The notes below the pieces were generated by a model. The model saw only the letters and a program-made list of their open reading frames with translations. It searched no databases and was not told the DNA's origin. 64,000 nt of DNA. Origin: Glomus cerebriforme (Eukaryota > Glomeromycota > Glomeromycetes > Glomerales > Glomeraceae). Shown in pieces: positions 23,302 to 36,429 of the stretch. The position numbers were made by a program, and so were the translations under genes. Location of the stretch: NCBI GenBank assembly GCA_003550305.1, contig QKYT01000118.1:165861-229860 (forward strand). The letters run 5' to 3'. The stretch's first letter is position 1. The number at the start of each line of letters is the position of its first letter.

Positions 23302-25714
23302 ATGGTTGAAAATTCGGATTCAACTAAGCACATCAAGAAAACTTATCAATATCAAGATAAACTTCCAAAGTTACCAATACCTCCTTTGGAAGATACCATT
23401 AAAAGATATCTTTCTGCAGTTAAACCTCTTCAGGTGAAATACCATTTTTATTATGGTTTCTTGTAATGGTGAACAACCAATTAAGTTTTTTTTTTTTTTT
23501 TTGCATTATTTATTTATTTATTTATTTTTTAGAGAGAAAAAGATCATTTACAAACAATTGCAGCGACCCAACGGTTTATGAAAGAGGAAGGTCCACTACT
23601 TCAAGAGAAACTCCAAAATTATGCTAATGATAAATCTAGTTATATTGAAGAATTTTGGTATGACTCCTATCTTAGTTATACTGATTCAGTAGTTTTGAAT
23701 CTGAATCCATTTTTTGTTTTGGAGGACGATCCTACTCCTGCGAGAAATAATCAAGTTGTTCGTGCGGCTTCTTTAATCCTATCTTCCCTAAAATTTATTC
23801 ATGCCTTAAGAACGGAAAATCTTGAACCTGATATGTTTAGAGGAACTCCCCTTTGTATGTCACAATTTGACCGATTGTTTGGAACAGCTCGTTTACCATC
23901 TGGAAATGGATGCAGGATGAATACTGATCATGATTCTAGACATATAGTTGTTTTATGTCGTGGGCAATTTTATTGGTTTGATGTGTTGAAAGAATATAAC
24001 GAGGTCGGAATTAATGAAAAAGAACTTATAGCCAATCTCAAAGCGATTAAATTGGATGCCTCTGATTTGCCAATCGTAGAAGTTGCCAAAAATGCAGTTG
24101 GTGTTCTTTCTACTGAAAATCGTAAAATTTGGGCGGAACTTAGAGATATATTAGAAAAATCTTCAGAAAATAATAAGGATGCATTAAGAGTGCTTGATTC
24201 TGCTTTATTTGTAGTTTGTTTGGATGAAGTTTCACCCGCTTCTAGCGATGAACTTGCAACAAATATGCTTTGCGGAACATATGATATTCAACAAGGTGTA
24301 CAATGTGGTACTTGTGCCAATCGTTGGTATGATAAACTACAGATTATTGTCTGTGAGAATGGTTCAGCCGGTGTAAATTTTGAACATACTGGTAATATTT
24401 ATGAGATAATAATTTTATTGATTAATTAATTTTAATTTATTTCTATTTTAAATAAAGAAAATTAACATTTTTTTATTTTTCTCCATAAGGTGTTGATGGT
24501 CATACTGTTTTACGTTTTGTTTCGGATATTTATACTGATACAATTTTACGGTTTGCTCGAACCATCAATAGTCATATACCTGCGTTTCATTCATCATTAA
24601 CTACTCATCATGATAAACGTAGCAATGGTTTAGCAAGTATAGATACAACTCCAAAGAAACTTGAATGGACTCTTACACCTGAAATTCGTATTGGCATTAG
24701 GTTTGCAGAAACAAGACTGAGTGATCTTATATTGCAAAACGAGGTTAAAGTTCTTGAGTTTGATAAGTATGGAAAAAGCTTTATCACACATTATAAAATG
24801 AGTCCGGATGGTTTTGTTCAGGTAAATTTTTAGAAATTAATATAATAAATATTTATATATTATTTTAATCTTATTTTTGGTTTATTTTTAGATGGCTTTC
24901 CAAGCTGCTTATTATGGTCTTTATGGTTCAATTGAATGTACTTATGAACCTGCAATGACTAAATCATTCCTTCATGGACGAACTGAAGCAATTCGTTCAG
25001 TTACAACAGAATCTGTTGATTTTGTAAGGCTTTGGTGGACTGATGCGCCTGGTCCAGAAAAGCTCAAAGCTTTACGTGCGGCTATTCATTCTCATGTGAA
25101 CTTGACGAAAATGTGTGCAAAGGGTTTAGGACAAGATAGACATTTATACGCTTTGCAATGTGTATGGCAAAGAGAGGTTGGTGACTCTAATGATGATGAA
25201 AAGGTACCAGTACCAGCAATATTTAAAGATATAGGTTGGCAAACTTTAAATAGTACTGTAATAAGTACAAGTAATTGTGGTAATCCTGCTTTAAGATTAT
25301 TTGGATTTGGTCCCGTAGTTGCGGAAGGTTTTGGTATAGGTTATATCATAAAGGATGAGGGAATTGCAGTAAGTTTAATAACCTATTAAAATTATTCTTT
25401 TTTGTGTTTATAACTTTTTAAAAAAATTTTTTTTTTTTTTACAGTTTTGTGCTTCATCTAAACACAGACAGACGCGTCGTTTCCTCCAAACTCTTGAGAA
25501 TTATTTTAATGATGTTCGTGTACTACTACAATCAGAAAGACGTATTGCTGATAAATCACGTAATTTACCTGATGAAGAGAACATTAGCGTGCATTCAGGA
25601 TATGGATATTTTGATGCTGGTGGTATTGATTCGTTATTTGAGCATCGTATGGAAGAAAAGAGAGAAGGAATGAAAAGAGTTGGCAAAGCGCTGAAACCTG
25701 TAGATTATTCATAA
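23302..25714 (+). CDS. Carnitine O-acetyltransferase
   Basis: Five exons: 23302-23433, 23533-24391, 24490-24821, 24892-25368 and 25445-25714, giving 689 residues. It moves acetyl groups between CoA and carnitine, so that acetyl units can cross the peroxisomal and mitochondrial membranes. Family signatures: [16 protein letters not shown] near the N-terminus, [15 protein letters not shown], the catalytic-His segment [15 protein letters not shown] (His about residue 329, split by intron 2), the CoA-site region [31 protein letters not shown], and the substrate motif STSN (about residue 566). Length is close to yeast Yat1 and Cat2. No obvious N-terminal presequence, and the C-terminus PVDYS is not a clear PTS1, so the compartment is undecided. 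Convergent with acetate kinase. Confidence 0.93.
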
Positions 25715-26463
25715 TTCGATTATAACGACAAACCTATTTATCTAAATTATTTTGGAAATTACTAAAATTCACCACCAGTCTAAATATTAATCATAATTTT
25801 GACAGTATTATTTATTATTATAAATTTACGAGAAGTAAAAAAAAATTATTTCAAATATTAAAAAGGTGGCTATTCAGACAATTTTTGAGTATGCGAAAAT
25901 TTTGATCTTTACAAAGTAATACTAAATTCAGGGTTGTAAATCAGTAAGTTACCAGCAAATTTTAAGACATCGGTGAGTTACCAAAAAAAGAAGTTTATTG
26001 AACAATCTCGTCTATTTATTATATAATATCATATTATCATCAATTTATTCATCATATCCATTAATATCAAATAAAAAAAAAAAAAATTCATCATTTAAAT
26101 TCATTGTAATTATTATTCTCTTGATTAATATTTTTTATTTCTATTTCTTTTCAATTTTTTTTTAATTCACTGAAAAAATTTTTTTTACCCTGAATAAATC
26201 GGGGTTTTTTTTCTTATGAGGTCTAGATCCATTGATGGTGGCATGATTGTATTGTAGAGTGTTTAAAATTTATTCATTGAATTCATTGAATTAATGGTTA
26301 CACGTCAAATGGGTCTCACATGGTTCACATGATAGCCGAAGTTAAAGAAAATAGAGAGATAAATGTTAAAAGTACACGTGAAATTTCAGCATTGTTCGAT
26401 ATGCACAGCAATGCATGTTATTACATAACGTGATAAAAAATTACACCCATAATCCAAATCTGT
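25715..26463. other. Shared 3' region between two convergent genes
   Basis: Between the stops of carnitine acetyltransferase and acetate kinase. AT-rich, with a short direct repeat of ATTCATTGAATT at about 26272-26295. No gene seen. Confidence 0.4.
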
Positions 26464-27871
26464 TTAAATTTCTAAGATTAATTGACAAACCATCTCTTTT
26501 TCCTCATCGGTTTCAATTGCCAACACTCTAAACTTTTCATTTGTTTCACTCGAAATATCCACAATATCTCTTCCACTCTTAAACAATTCTTCAACACTTT
26601 TATTTTTCTCTTTATCAACATTCATAAATCCCAAACATTTAACTTTTTCAACAACAGTTTCACGTAATTCTTTACTATTTTCTCCAATTCCACCAGTAAA
26701 GATCAATGCACTCACATTACCTTCTAATACTACAAAATAACTTCCAATATAATTTACAATACGATTAATAAAAATATCATAAGTTAATTTTGCTCGTTCT
26801 TTACTAATAGAAGAATTGTTGTTTTTGTTATCATTTGTGGTATTGTGAATTGATTTTACAATTTCACTAAAATTAGAAGTACCACAAAGGCCTTTGAAAC
26901 CTGAATTATGATTTAAAATAGATTCTGCTTCTGTTAAATGAAATTGTTTTTCTACTGGATGATGAGATTCTTCACCCTTACGTGCTTTTGATGAAAAATG
27001 AAATACCGCGCACGGATCAATTGAACCAGATCGCGTAGCTCCGGGTATTCCTATTTATCATTTTTAGAATATTATTATTTTAATCAACAATAATAAAATT
27101 GAAATTGATTCGAATAAAATATTTTTTGAATTTACCTTCCAAAGGAGTTAATCCCATAGTTGTATCAACACTTTTCCCACCTTTAACAGCACAAATGCTA
27201 GCTCCACTTCCTAAATGTAAACTAATAAATTTCGAATTATCATCGTTCCAATCAATTCCCATATATTTGGCTGCAGCTTTAGTAACATAGGAATGACTTA
27301 AACCATGAAATCCGTATTTTCTAATTCTTTTCTTTTTAGCTTCATCGTAAGGCAAAGCATAAGTATAAATATGAGGTTTTAAGGATTGATGAAACAAAGT
27401 GTCAAAAAATACATAATTTATTGAAGTTGGTAATTCTCTTAAACAAGATTTTAATATCAATACACTAGAATGATTATGCAAGGGAGCCAATTCTGATAAT
27501 GAATCAAGTTTAGAGAGTTCTCGTGTTGGTGATGGATCAGATTTTAATATTAATGATTGAGATTCTGTTGCACCATGAACAACTCTATGAACGATATATT
27601 TTATTTGTTCTTTTGAATTTAATATAGTTTCAAGCAAATAAGATAAAATATGAGAAAATGCTTTTTCATGTGTTGGAGCATGTAAAGATTCCGTAGTTTT
27701 TGTATCAGATGAAATTATTTTTGCGGTAAATGGTGAACTTGAAGTTGTTATTTCTGATATTGATCCTTTTGACACTAAATTTATTTGATTTTTTGATTTA
27801 TCAAAAAGGAATAATTTATATTTTAAACTTGAACTTCCCGCATTAATCGCTAATATATTGATTTTCGTCAT
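26464..27871 (-). CDS. ackA: Acetate kinase
   Basis: Two exons, 27871-27136 and 27050-26464, split by an 85-nt intron (GTAAAT...AATAG); 440 residues. It interconverts acetate + ATP and acetyl phosphate + ADP. Motifs in order: the N-terminal phosphate loop INAGSSSLKYKLF, HRVVHG, the FDTLFH segment, YGFHGLSHSYV (catalytic His region), LHLGSGASICAVKGG, TTMGLTPLEG across the intron, and the C-terminal FTGGIGENS. It is slightly longer than the about 400-residue bacterial enzymes because of an asparagine-rich insert (NDNKNNN). In fungi the usual partner is phosphoketolase (Xfp), which makes acetyl phosphate; none is in this window. No targeting signal seen. Confidence 0.93.
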
Positions 27872-28676
27872 TATTCTTGTAGTATATATAATTTCTTTTA
27901 AAAAAAGAAAGAAAGAAGGATTTCTTTTTTTTTATAATGAAAATGAAACTCCATTGAACATTGACATCAAATTTACGACATAATTTGACGTAAAAATTAG
28001 TTAAATTTTAATTATTTATTATATAACCTAAATTTCAGGCTCAGCTAAAAAAGGTAAATCGAGATTTTATATCTTTGCTTTACCGTAATTGTGCAAAAAA
28101 AAAAATCTTTTAATTCATTGAATGAGACGATGAGATTTTTAAATCTCCCATATAAACTGAATAGTACTTGTTAAACTGCAAAGATATTCTAAGTCAGGGA
28201 CAGGTCAAGATTTAAAAATCAATCTCTATAGTGAATTTTTCCAGTGCAAAACAAAATTTTAATCAAACTTATTAATAATGAAGTTGAGGGACTGAGTTGC
28301 TTCGTGATAAAGCGACAAAGCGACTGTAGTCTGTATACGAGATTATCATACAATCCAAATAAGAATCCAAATTAAGAAAATTCATAACAAATTATAAAAA
28401 GCAATATTGAAAGAAAATAAGTGTAACAAACACTTCTCAAAGATCTAATCTTATATAAAAGGAATATCTATACAGTACATACTGTATTACATGTGAATTT
28501 ATTATTCTTATTTAACACTTTATAAAAATATTATTTATTTATACGCTCGTATTATAAAAGGATTTATTAATTAATTTTTATAATTATTTTATTAGCAGAT
28601 AAAGCATTCATGGATCATTTATTACATTTACGCTAATTATATGTAAATTAGTATGTTTGAGATGTGTTATATTTGC
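27872..28676. other. Intergenic between acetate kinase and HMG-box gene
   Basis: About 800 bp containing the upstream region of acetate kinase and the 3' flank of the HMG-box gene. AT-rich. No gene or clear repeat. Confidence 0.4.
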
Positions 28677-30551
28677 TTATAGAATTAAATGATGTACTGA
28701 TTGCTGATAATGTTGAAGTTCTTGGTGCGGAATTCCTTCTTGATGAGCCGGATGCTGAGATGCTTGTTCCTGAGATGAAATAATTTGCTGTAATGTTTTT
28801 TCATATTGTGGAATCTGTGAATACATTATTGATTCAGAATATTCCTGTTGTGCTTGTTTGCTAAGAAAGGAATGATCCTGATATTGAGTTCCGTCTTGTA
28901 ACCATGAATTATCATTATCATCATTATCCATCATATCTTCATCGTTGCTGGAAGGTTCAAATGGTTGACAAAGAAGCATATTATTTGTATCAGGTCTTTC
29001 TTGTTTTTGAATAATAGGATTTTCTTGAACATTTGATCCCAATTCTTGATTAACTCCAGATGGATCAAAAGGTTGACAAAGAAGTAAATCTTGTTTAGCA
29101 ACCTGGTTTTGTTCTCGTTCCTTATGTACAGTAATAAAATCTTGAGCATAATATGGATTATGTGCACTTTGATTAACCATGCCCACTTGTATAGGAATCA
29201 TTGTAGATGGAAGTGAATAATTATTCGAATTTATATTATCCACATATGTTCCATTTATATCTGTACTTGTTGAATGATATCCATATGCTTGTGAATTATC
29301 AGTCATGTCTAACAAATCTCCCATAGAATCTCGTTGGTCAAATGGGTCATAAGTTGAATTTGCCGTATTTGTTGGAAGGTGGTATAATCCATCGGTCGTA
29401 TTGTTACTTGCGATGATTTCGGGCAAGTTATTTATTCCGTTATCGGTAATTAGTGGCATATCTAAACTACTTTGCGAAATCAACTGTATATTATCTTGAG
29501 CAGGTACTCCCGAGGAAGGATATATGTCTACACTTTCATTTGTCTGCACCGTATTTTGTTCACGATTATCTTGTACATTATTTGACTTTAAAATTGTAAT
29601 AGACTTTTTAATATATGTTGTGATAAATCAATTAATAATATTTTTTTTACTTTTTATATTTCAAATAGTTGATACTTACGGCTTGATATGCCTTCATATC
29701 TTCTTGCCACTGCGCGAGAGCTTGTGCGACAAGATCATGATACGGCTGTAAAATCAAGAAATAATGCATATTAAGTTAATTAAAATTTAAACATGAAAGT
29801 GATGTGTAACTTTTTTAAAGCAAAATGGGGATAAAATCGTTTATTACCTTCTTTTCAGCTTCGGATAGTTTTCTCCACGCTTCGCCAAGCATTGTTGTTA
29901 TTACTTTAGGACCCATCCCAGGATTCTGTTGCTTCAATTCTGCCCTATTACGGTCAATAAATATATACAAAAAAAAACAAAAACAATCAGTGTATTACTA
30001 GCTAAAAATAGAATAATATCGTATAATAGGAAACATTATTATATTTGGAAATTAAAGATCTACCTTTTTACTAAAGTAAATTGCAAATACGCATTAAGGG
30101 GTTTTTTTGGTGCGTTCGGATCTTTAGCTTTTCTTGTCCGTTTAGGTTTACTTTCACCTTCGTGATCATTTACCTCAATTTGTAAATTATCATTATTTTT
30201 GTTATTTTTACTCTTTCGTTTTCTCGTAACTGTTGTAGATGCAGCTGTCGATCCTTCCGGCGTTTGCATTGCCACATTTGGCTTTGTTTCATATGAATTT
30301 CCCGTACTAGCTTCTTCAATAGTTGATTTGTCTGCGACAGTTTTTTTATTAGTCTTCTTTTTACGTGGCGTAGCTGCTTTTTTTATCTGTCCGTCAGATA
30401 CTTTTTGATTCTTTTGACCTTTTTGTGTGGACACACTAACTACCGTTGGTGGTGGCGTTGGGGGAGTATCAGTTTTATTACTTTTATTAGAAGACGTGTT
30501 TGTCACTGCAGGAACAACCTGTGTTTTGATTACTGGTTTGAAACGACCCAT
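28677..30551 (-). CDS. HMG-box DNA-binding protein with Q/N-rich tail
   Basis: Four exons: 30551-30064, 29944-29848, 29745-29680 and 29585-28677, giving 519 residues. I chose the ATG at 30551 (MGRFKPVIKTQ) because the upstream in-frame part is hydrophobic and AT-rich. Residues 1-144 are low-complexity and basic, with KKKTNKK and PKRTRKAKD tracts. The HMG box is about residues 145-217 and is split by introns 1 and 2: PNAPKKPLNAYLQFTLVK, NPGMGPKVITTMLGEAW, then PYHDLVAQALAQWQ. The 300-residue tail is rich in Q, N, D and S and carries two copies of LLCQPF[DE]PS. HMG boxes bend DNA; the tail suggests a transcription regulator, which is inference. Targets unknown. Confidence 0.88.
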
Positions 30552-31379
30552 ATTTCTTTTTATTATTTTATTATTTGTTATAAAGATATATTTATTATAA
30601 AGATATATATAGAAAATAAAACTTTGGCTATAAACAATTGTTTGATCAATTGGAGATCGATAAGGAAACGAGTAAGAGCAAGTTATAAACACGAAGCTTA
30701 TTAAAGCCGCAATGATTATATAAACTATTTATCAACCCATCATCAAAATTATATATAAAAACTTTTTCCTTCCCGCAAACTCCGCAAACTATTATAAACT
30801 TTTTTTTTAATTCGAAATTTACGTATAGTTTGTGAAAAGTTTAAGCTCGATTTCTTCTACTCAGATCATCATGTGATTCGGATTAATAAGATTGTTTGCC
30901 GAAATTTGGGTATAACAAATTCGAATTTATTGTGCCAACCTTCTTTTACGATTACGGCAATTTTTCGCCATTGAATTTAAGTGGTTTATAAATTCGGACT
31001 TTGTAACAAATCAAGACAACGGAGGAAATAGGCATGATTTTCATTGCATTATTCAGTTTTTAATTAAGGAGATTTTATTCAGCCTCAAATATATGTCATA
31101 TTGACTGAATTCAGATAATCTATATAATATCATAATAATCATATCAAATTATGATATCTAAATGTGTGACAAGTATCACAAGTATGAACAATGTACTAAC
31201 TTGTTTGGCATTACATAATAATATACCCTTTCAAAAAATTTATTATGATATGCATTGGTGATAAAAAAAAAACACGAAAAAAAAATGTAATCTATATATA
31301 AGGTATATAAGGATAGATATTTTTTTTTTTTATTTTTTTTTATCAATCTAATAATTTTTTTTTCGTATAATATTTTAAA
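30552..31379. other. Divergent promoter region of HMG-box gene and LYS2
   Basis: About 830 bp between two divergent start codons, so it must hold both promoters. AT-rich, with T-runs just upstream of the LYS2 ATG (31321-31372). I see no exact Gcn4-type TGACTCA site; the nearest word is TGACTGA at about 31102. Confidence 0.45.
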
Positions 31380-34300
31380 ATGAAAGAAATTAAAAATTTC
31401 GATGATAATCTTATTTTCCGAGAACAATTAGCACGTTGGAAACGACGTTTACAAAATTTGAGTGAACTTCAATTACCTACAGATTATCCTAGACCTTCGC
31501 CATTAAAGGTTGTTGAGGCAATTAAAAAAATAGAATTACCTGCAACAGCAGCAATTGCTATTTTACAACTTTCGACGCCAATATCTTTAAATGATGTAAC
31601 GAATAATGGGAATGCATCTCCATTCATAATTCTATTGGCTGCATTTACCATATTATTATACCGATACACCGGTATGGAGGATATTACTGTCGGATCTTCT
31701 TCAGATTCGAGAAATCCTCTTGTTTTAAGAATACCTATCAGTCCTACAGATACTTTTGAACAAGTGGTTCGAAAAGTTCATCAAGTAAGTGAATTAATAA
31801 TTATTTTTGTATAATTTGAACAATATAAAATAACATTTAATTACTTATAAAGGTTGAACAAGAAGCCACTGCTGATGAAGTCCCATTCCAATTATTGTTA
31901 TCAACATTATTTCCATCATCGAATGGTCTAGTTTCGGAATCATCTTCAATATCAGATTCACCATTATTTCGTGTTCGTTTTTTTAATCAAACTGATATTC
32001 CAGCAATTCCAATATTACAAGCTACGTCATCTACGACAGATTTAACCGTTTCAATCACTTCGCATTCGTCTTCATTGCGTCATACACTTTTACCTTCAAT
32101 TGAAATTGAAATTTCATATAATCAAGTTTTATTTTCTGAAAAACGCATTTCTCATATATTTGATCAATTAATTACTGTTCTTAATAATGTAGTTCAAAAT
32201 AAACAAATAATTATAGCACATATTCCTCTCCTATCTGAAAAATGTCTTGAAGTTATACCTGATCCACGTGCAGATTTAAAGTGGTCTGAATTTCGTGGTT
32301 CCATTACAGATATTTTTGCTTATAATGCAAAAAAATTTCCTGATAAGCCTTGCGTGGTAGAATCTCGCGTTCTTAGTGATGAGTGTCGTACGTTTACGTA
32401 TCGTCATATCTATGAAACTTCTAATCTTGTTGCGCGTCATTTAATTCAAAATGGAATTGAAAGAGAAGATGTGGTTATGATATATGCGTACCGTGGTGTA
32501 GATTTGGTTGTTGCAATAATGGGTGTTCTTAAAGCTGGTGCTACGTTCAGTGTGATTGGTAAGTTTGTTCAATTAATTGATTCAAAAGATTTTCATTGAA
32601 AAATCATAAAAATAATTTAATGATCTATTACATGTTCTTAGATCCCGCTTATCCACCAGATCGCCAAATTGTTTATTTGAAAGTTGCTGTACCACGTGGA
32701 ATCATTCTACTTAAACGTACAGGAGATTTATATCCATCTGTTCGTAATCATATTCAAAAAGAGCTTAAAATCAAATGTGAAATTCCTGCATTAGAAATTT
32801 CAGATGATGGATTTTTGAAGGGTGGTAATATTAGAGGTGGTGGTGGTGACATATTAGATTCAGTTCGAAATGCGAATGATGTTGATATAGTCATTGGACC
32901 AGATAGTATTGGAACTTTAAGTTTTACAAGCGGAAGTACTGGAATTCCAAAGGGTAAGAGAGAGAGAACCATTTTATGAATTATTAATTGTATAAATTAA
33001 TGTTAACTGTCCTCTTATATAGGTGTTAGAGGACGTCATTTTTCGCTCACACATTATTATCCATGGATGTCACAAGAATTTGGACTTACAGACAAAGAAA
33101 AATTTACAATGTTAAGTGGAATCGCTCATGATCCAGTTCAGCGTGATAGTAAGTTTTGAATATTTACTTAAGGGTGGTAAAATCCAAATTTAACATTCGA
33201 ACGTTTCGATGGTAAATTTTTTTGGAAATATTGGCAATAAATGGAAATTACTATCCTTAGTTCTTTAAACATATTAATAGTATTAATAGTTTTCAGATGG
33301 TGCCTTATTTTGGTGAGAGTCTGATAATTTTAATTTATTATTATTATTTTAGTCTTCACTCCATTGTTTCTGGGAGCCGAATTACATATTCCAACCAAAG
33401 AAGATATTATCTCTCCTGGAAGATTGGCTACTTGGATGGCTGAACATGAAGTCACTGTAACTCATTTAACGCCAGGTGATTATTTATATTTATTATATTA
33501 ATAATCTATCTGAAATTTTAATTCTAATTACTTTTATTGTTAAATGGTAGCTATGGGACAATTATTATCTGCAAATGCTACCACACCAATACCTTCTCTT
33601 CGAAATGCTTTTTTTGTTGGTGATATTTTAACAAAACGGGATTGTAACCGCCTTCAACATCTCGCACGCAATACCAGCATTATAAATATGTATGGAACAA
33701 CAGAAACCCAAAGATCTGTTTCTTATTTTACCATACCACCCCTATCTTCATCATCTGCATTTTTGGAATCTCAGAAGGATGTAATACCTGCTGGAAGGGG
33801 TATGCAAAATGTTCAGTTGCTTGTTGTTAATAGACAAAAAAAAGATAATTTATGTAGTGTTGGTGAAATTGGTGAAATTTATGTTAGAGCCGGTGGATTA
33901 GCTGAAGGTTACTTAAGATTAGATGAAATAACAAGGGAAAAGTTTCTCACAAATTGGTTTAGCGATAATAATCAAGACATAAATAAAGATGAGGGAAAGG
34001 AAAGTTGGCGTGAATTTTGGAAAGGCAAGAGAGATAGATTATATAAGACTGGTGATTTAGGAAGATATATGCCAGATGGAAATGGTATGAATAATATTTT
34101 AATTATGTAAATATAATTTAAGATGATTTAAGTTTTTATTTGTTTTCCTTTTTTAGTTGAATGTACTGGAAGAGCCGATGATCAAATTAAAATTCGGGGG
34201 TTTAGAATTGAACTTGGTGAAATTGATACACATCTTTCACGATTTTCACTTGTAAGAGAAAGTGTTACTTTAGTTCGTAGAGATAAAAATGAAGAACAAA

Positions 34301-36429
34301 CTCTTGTCAGTTATTTTGTACCTATGAAAGGAGATGAATTATCAGAATATTTGAGTTCTGGTGATGATGATGATGATGATCCGGAAAACAAAAATAAATA
34401 TAGTAGACTTATTAAACAAATAAAGGAGTATTTAAAAACTAAATTGCCACCTTATAGTGTACCAAGTGGTGAGTTTTAAAAACCATATTGACATTTAATT
34501 CTTCATATAACTAATTAATTAATTTTTTTTTTTAGTGTTTGTTCCACTTAGAAAGATGCCTTTAACACCCAACGGAAAAATAGATAAGCCTGCATTACCT
34601 TTTCCTGATACTGCTGCATCATTTGTTAATAATAAAGTACAACAAATGACATCAACTGAACAGCAAGTTCATAAAATATGGGCTCAACTTCTTCCAAATC
34701 CACCTAAGCCTAATATACCATTAGATGAAAATTTCTTTGATCTTGGTGGACATTCAATTTTAGCCACAAGATTAATTTTTGAGCTTAAAAAAACTTGTAA
34801 TGTCAATGTGCCTCTTGGGCTTGTCTTTGAAAAACCAACTATACGCGGACAAGCAAAAGAAATTGAGAACATTTTGAGTAGTGAGTATAATATTGCTGAT
34901 GAGAAGAATGGTTTACAATTAAATATTACTGGAGACACTAGGGAAGATAAACTCGAATTTGATTATGCTAGCGATTATGAATCATTAGTTATTGAACATA
35001 TACAAGAAATTTATAAACCTATTCCAGAGAATTATCCCAGGAAAACTTTCTTTGTTACTGGGGTTACCGGATTTCTTGGGGCTTTTATTATCTCAACTTT
35101 ACTTGATTTTAATGATGACATTAAACTTATTGCTCATGTTAGAGCTACAACAAAAGATAATGCAATGGAGAGAGTCAGAAAAAGTTGTCAATCACATTTA
35201 GTATGGAGAAATGAATGGGAAACTCAAGGCAGGTTAGAAGTCATATGCGGTGATTTGGAAAAAGATAGATTAGGTATCGAAGAGAGTGAATGGGAATCAC
35301 TTGCAAAACGTGTGGATGTCATAATTCACAATGGAGCCTTGGTAAAAAAGAATTTCTTAATTTAATATCTTTATTCGATTACTTTTTATTAATTATTTTT
35401 AATGTTTGTAGGTTCATTGGGTTTATCCTTATCCAAAACTTAAGGCAGCAAACGTGCTTGGAACTCTTTGGGCACTTAAACTTGCCTCTACACATCACAC
35501 TAAACCTCTTACCTTTGTTAGTTCAACTTCTGTCCTTGATACAGAATATTATGTAAAGTTAAGTGATTCAATTATTGAAAAAAATGGTAAAGGAATACTT
35601 GAAAGTGATGATTTAGAAGGTAGCAGGATAGGATTGAGGAGTGGATATGGACAAAGCAAGTGGGTTTCGGAAAAATTAATTATGGAAGCAATTAAGAGAG
35701 GAATGCCAGCTACAATAGTAAGACCTGGATATATAGTTGGACATTCTAAAACCGGAGGTATGTTTAATCATAGAAAATTTTGTTAATTAGGTTATTAATT
35801 TATTATATTTAACAATTTGTGAATTATTTTCAACAGTTACAAACACTGATGATTTTATTTGGAGATTAATCAAAGGATGTATTCAGCTTAGTACCATTCC
35901 TACTATTCATAACACAATTAATATGTGTCCAGTAGATTATGTTGCGGAATGTGTTGTACAGATATCTTTATCGCCTAACGCAATATCAAAGAGTGTTTTC
36001 CATATTACACATCCTTCAGATCCATTATTTAGATTTGATGAGTTATTTAATTGCTTATATCGCTATGGATATATGGTATCTAAAACTGAATATATTGTAT
36101 GGAGAGACAAATTAATGGAATTTACATTAAAAGCAGAAGATAATGCATTATATCCGTTACTTTATTTTGTTCTTGATGATCTACCAACATCAACAAAATC
36201 ACCCGAATTAGATAATAGTAATACACGAGAAATTGTTAATAAAGAGTGTGAAAAGATGGGAGAAAGATTAATAGGAATTTATTTGGGTTATTTAGTTAAA
36301 GTAGGATTTTTAGATAAACCAGATATAAGAGAAAAAGGAATAAATGAAGGGGTAGAAATTTTACAATTACCTGATGTTGTTGCAGCCTTAGAAGGAGTTG
36401 AAGTTTTGAAAAGAAGCAATAGGAATTAA
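31380..36429 (+). CDS. LYS2: L-2-aminoadipate reductase (alpha-aminoadipate-semialdehyde synthase)
   Basis: Ten exons: 31380-31784, 31853-32558, 32642-32953, 33023-33148, 33353-33475, 33551-34084, 34157-34468, 34536-35341, 35412-35757 and 35837-36429. All joins keep frame; 1420 residues, close to fungal Lys2 (about 1390-1420). It reduces 2-aminoadipate to the semialdehyde in the fungal lysine pathway. Order: N-terminal condensation-like part; adenylation domain with [11 protein letters not shown] (about 465), [35 protein letters not shown] and NGKID; carrier domain FFDLGGHS with the phosphopantetheine Ser at about 913; reductase domain with VTGVTGFLG (about 1013) and Y-x3-K in YGQSKW (1187/1191). 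It needs a phosphopantetheinyl transferase (Lys5 type), which is not in the window. Confidence 0.95.

Noticed and set aside
31095..31110. Gcn4 site upstream of LYS2
   Set aside because: The word is TGACTGA, which misses the TGASTCA consensus by one base, and sits about 280 bp upstream without a second copy.
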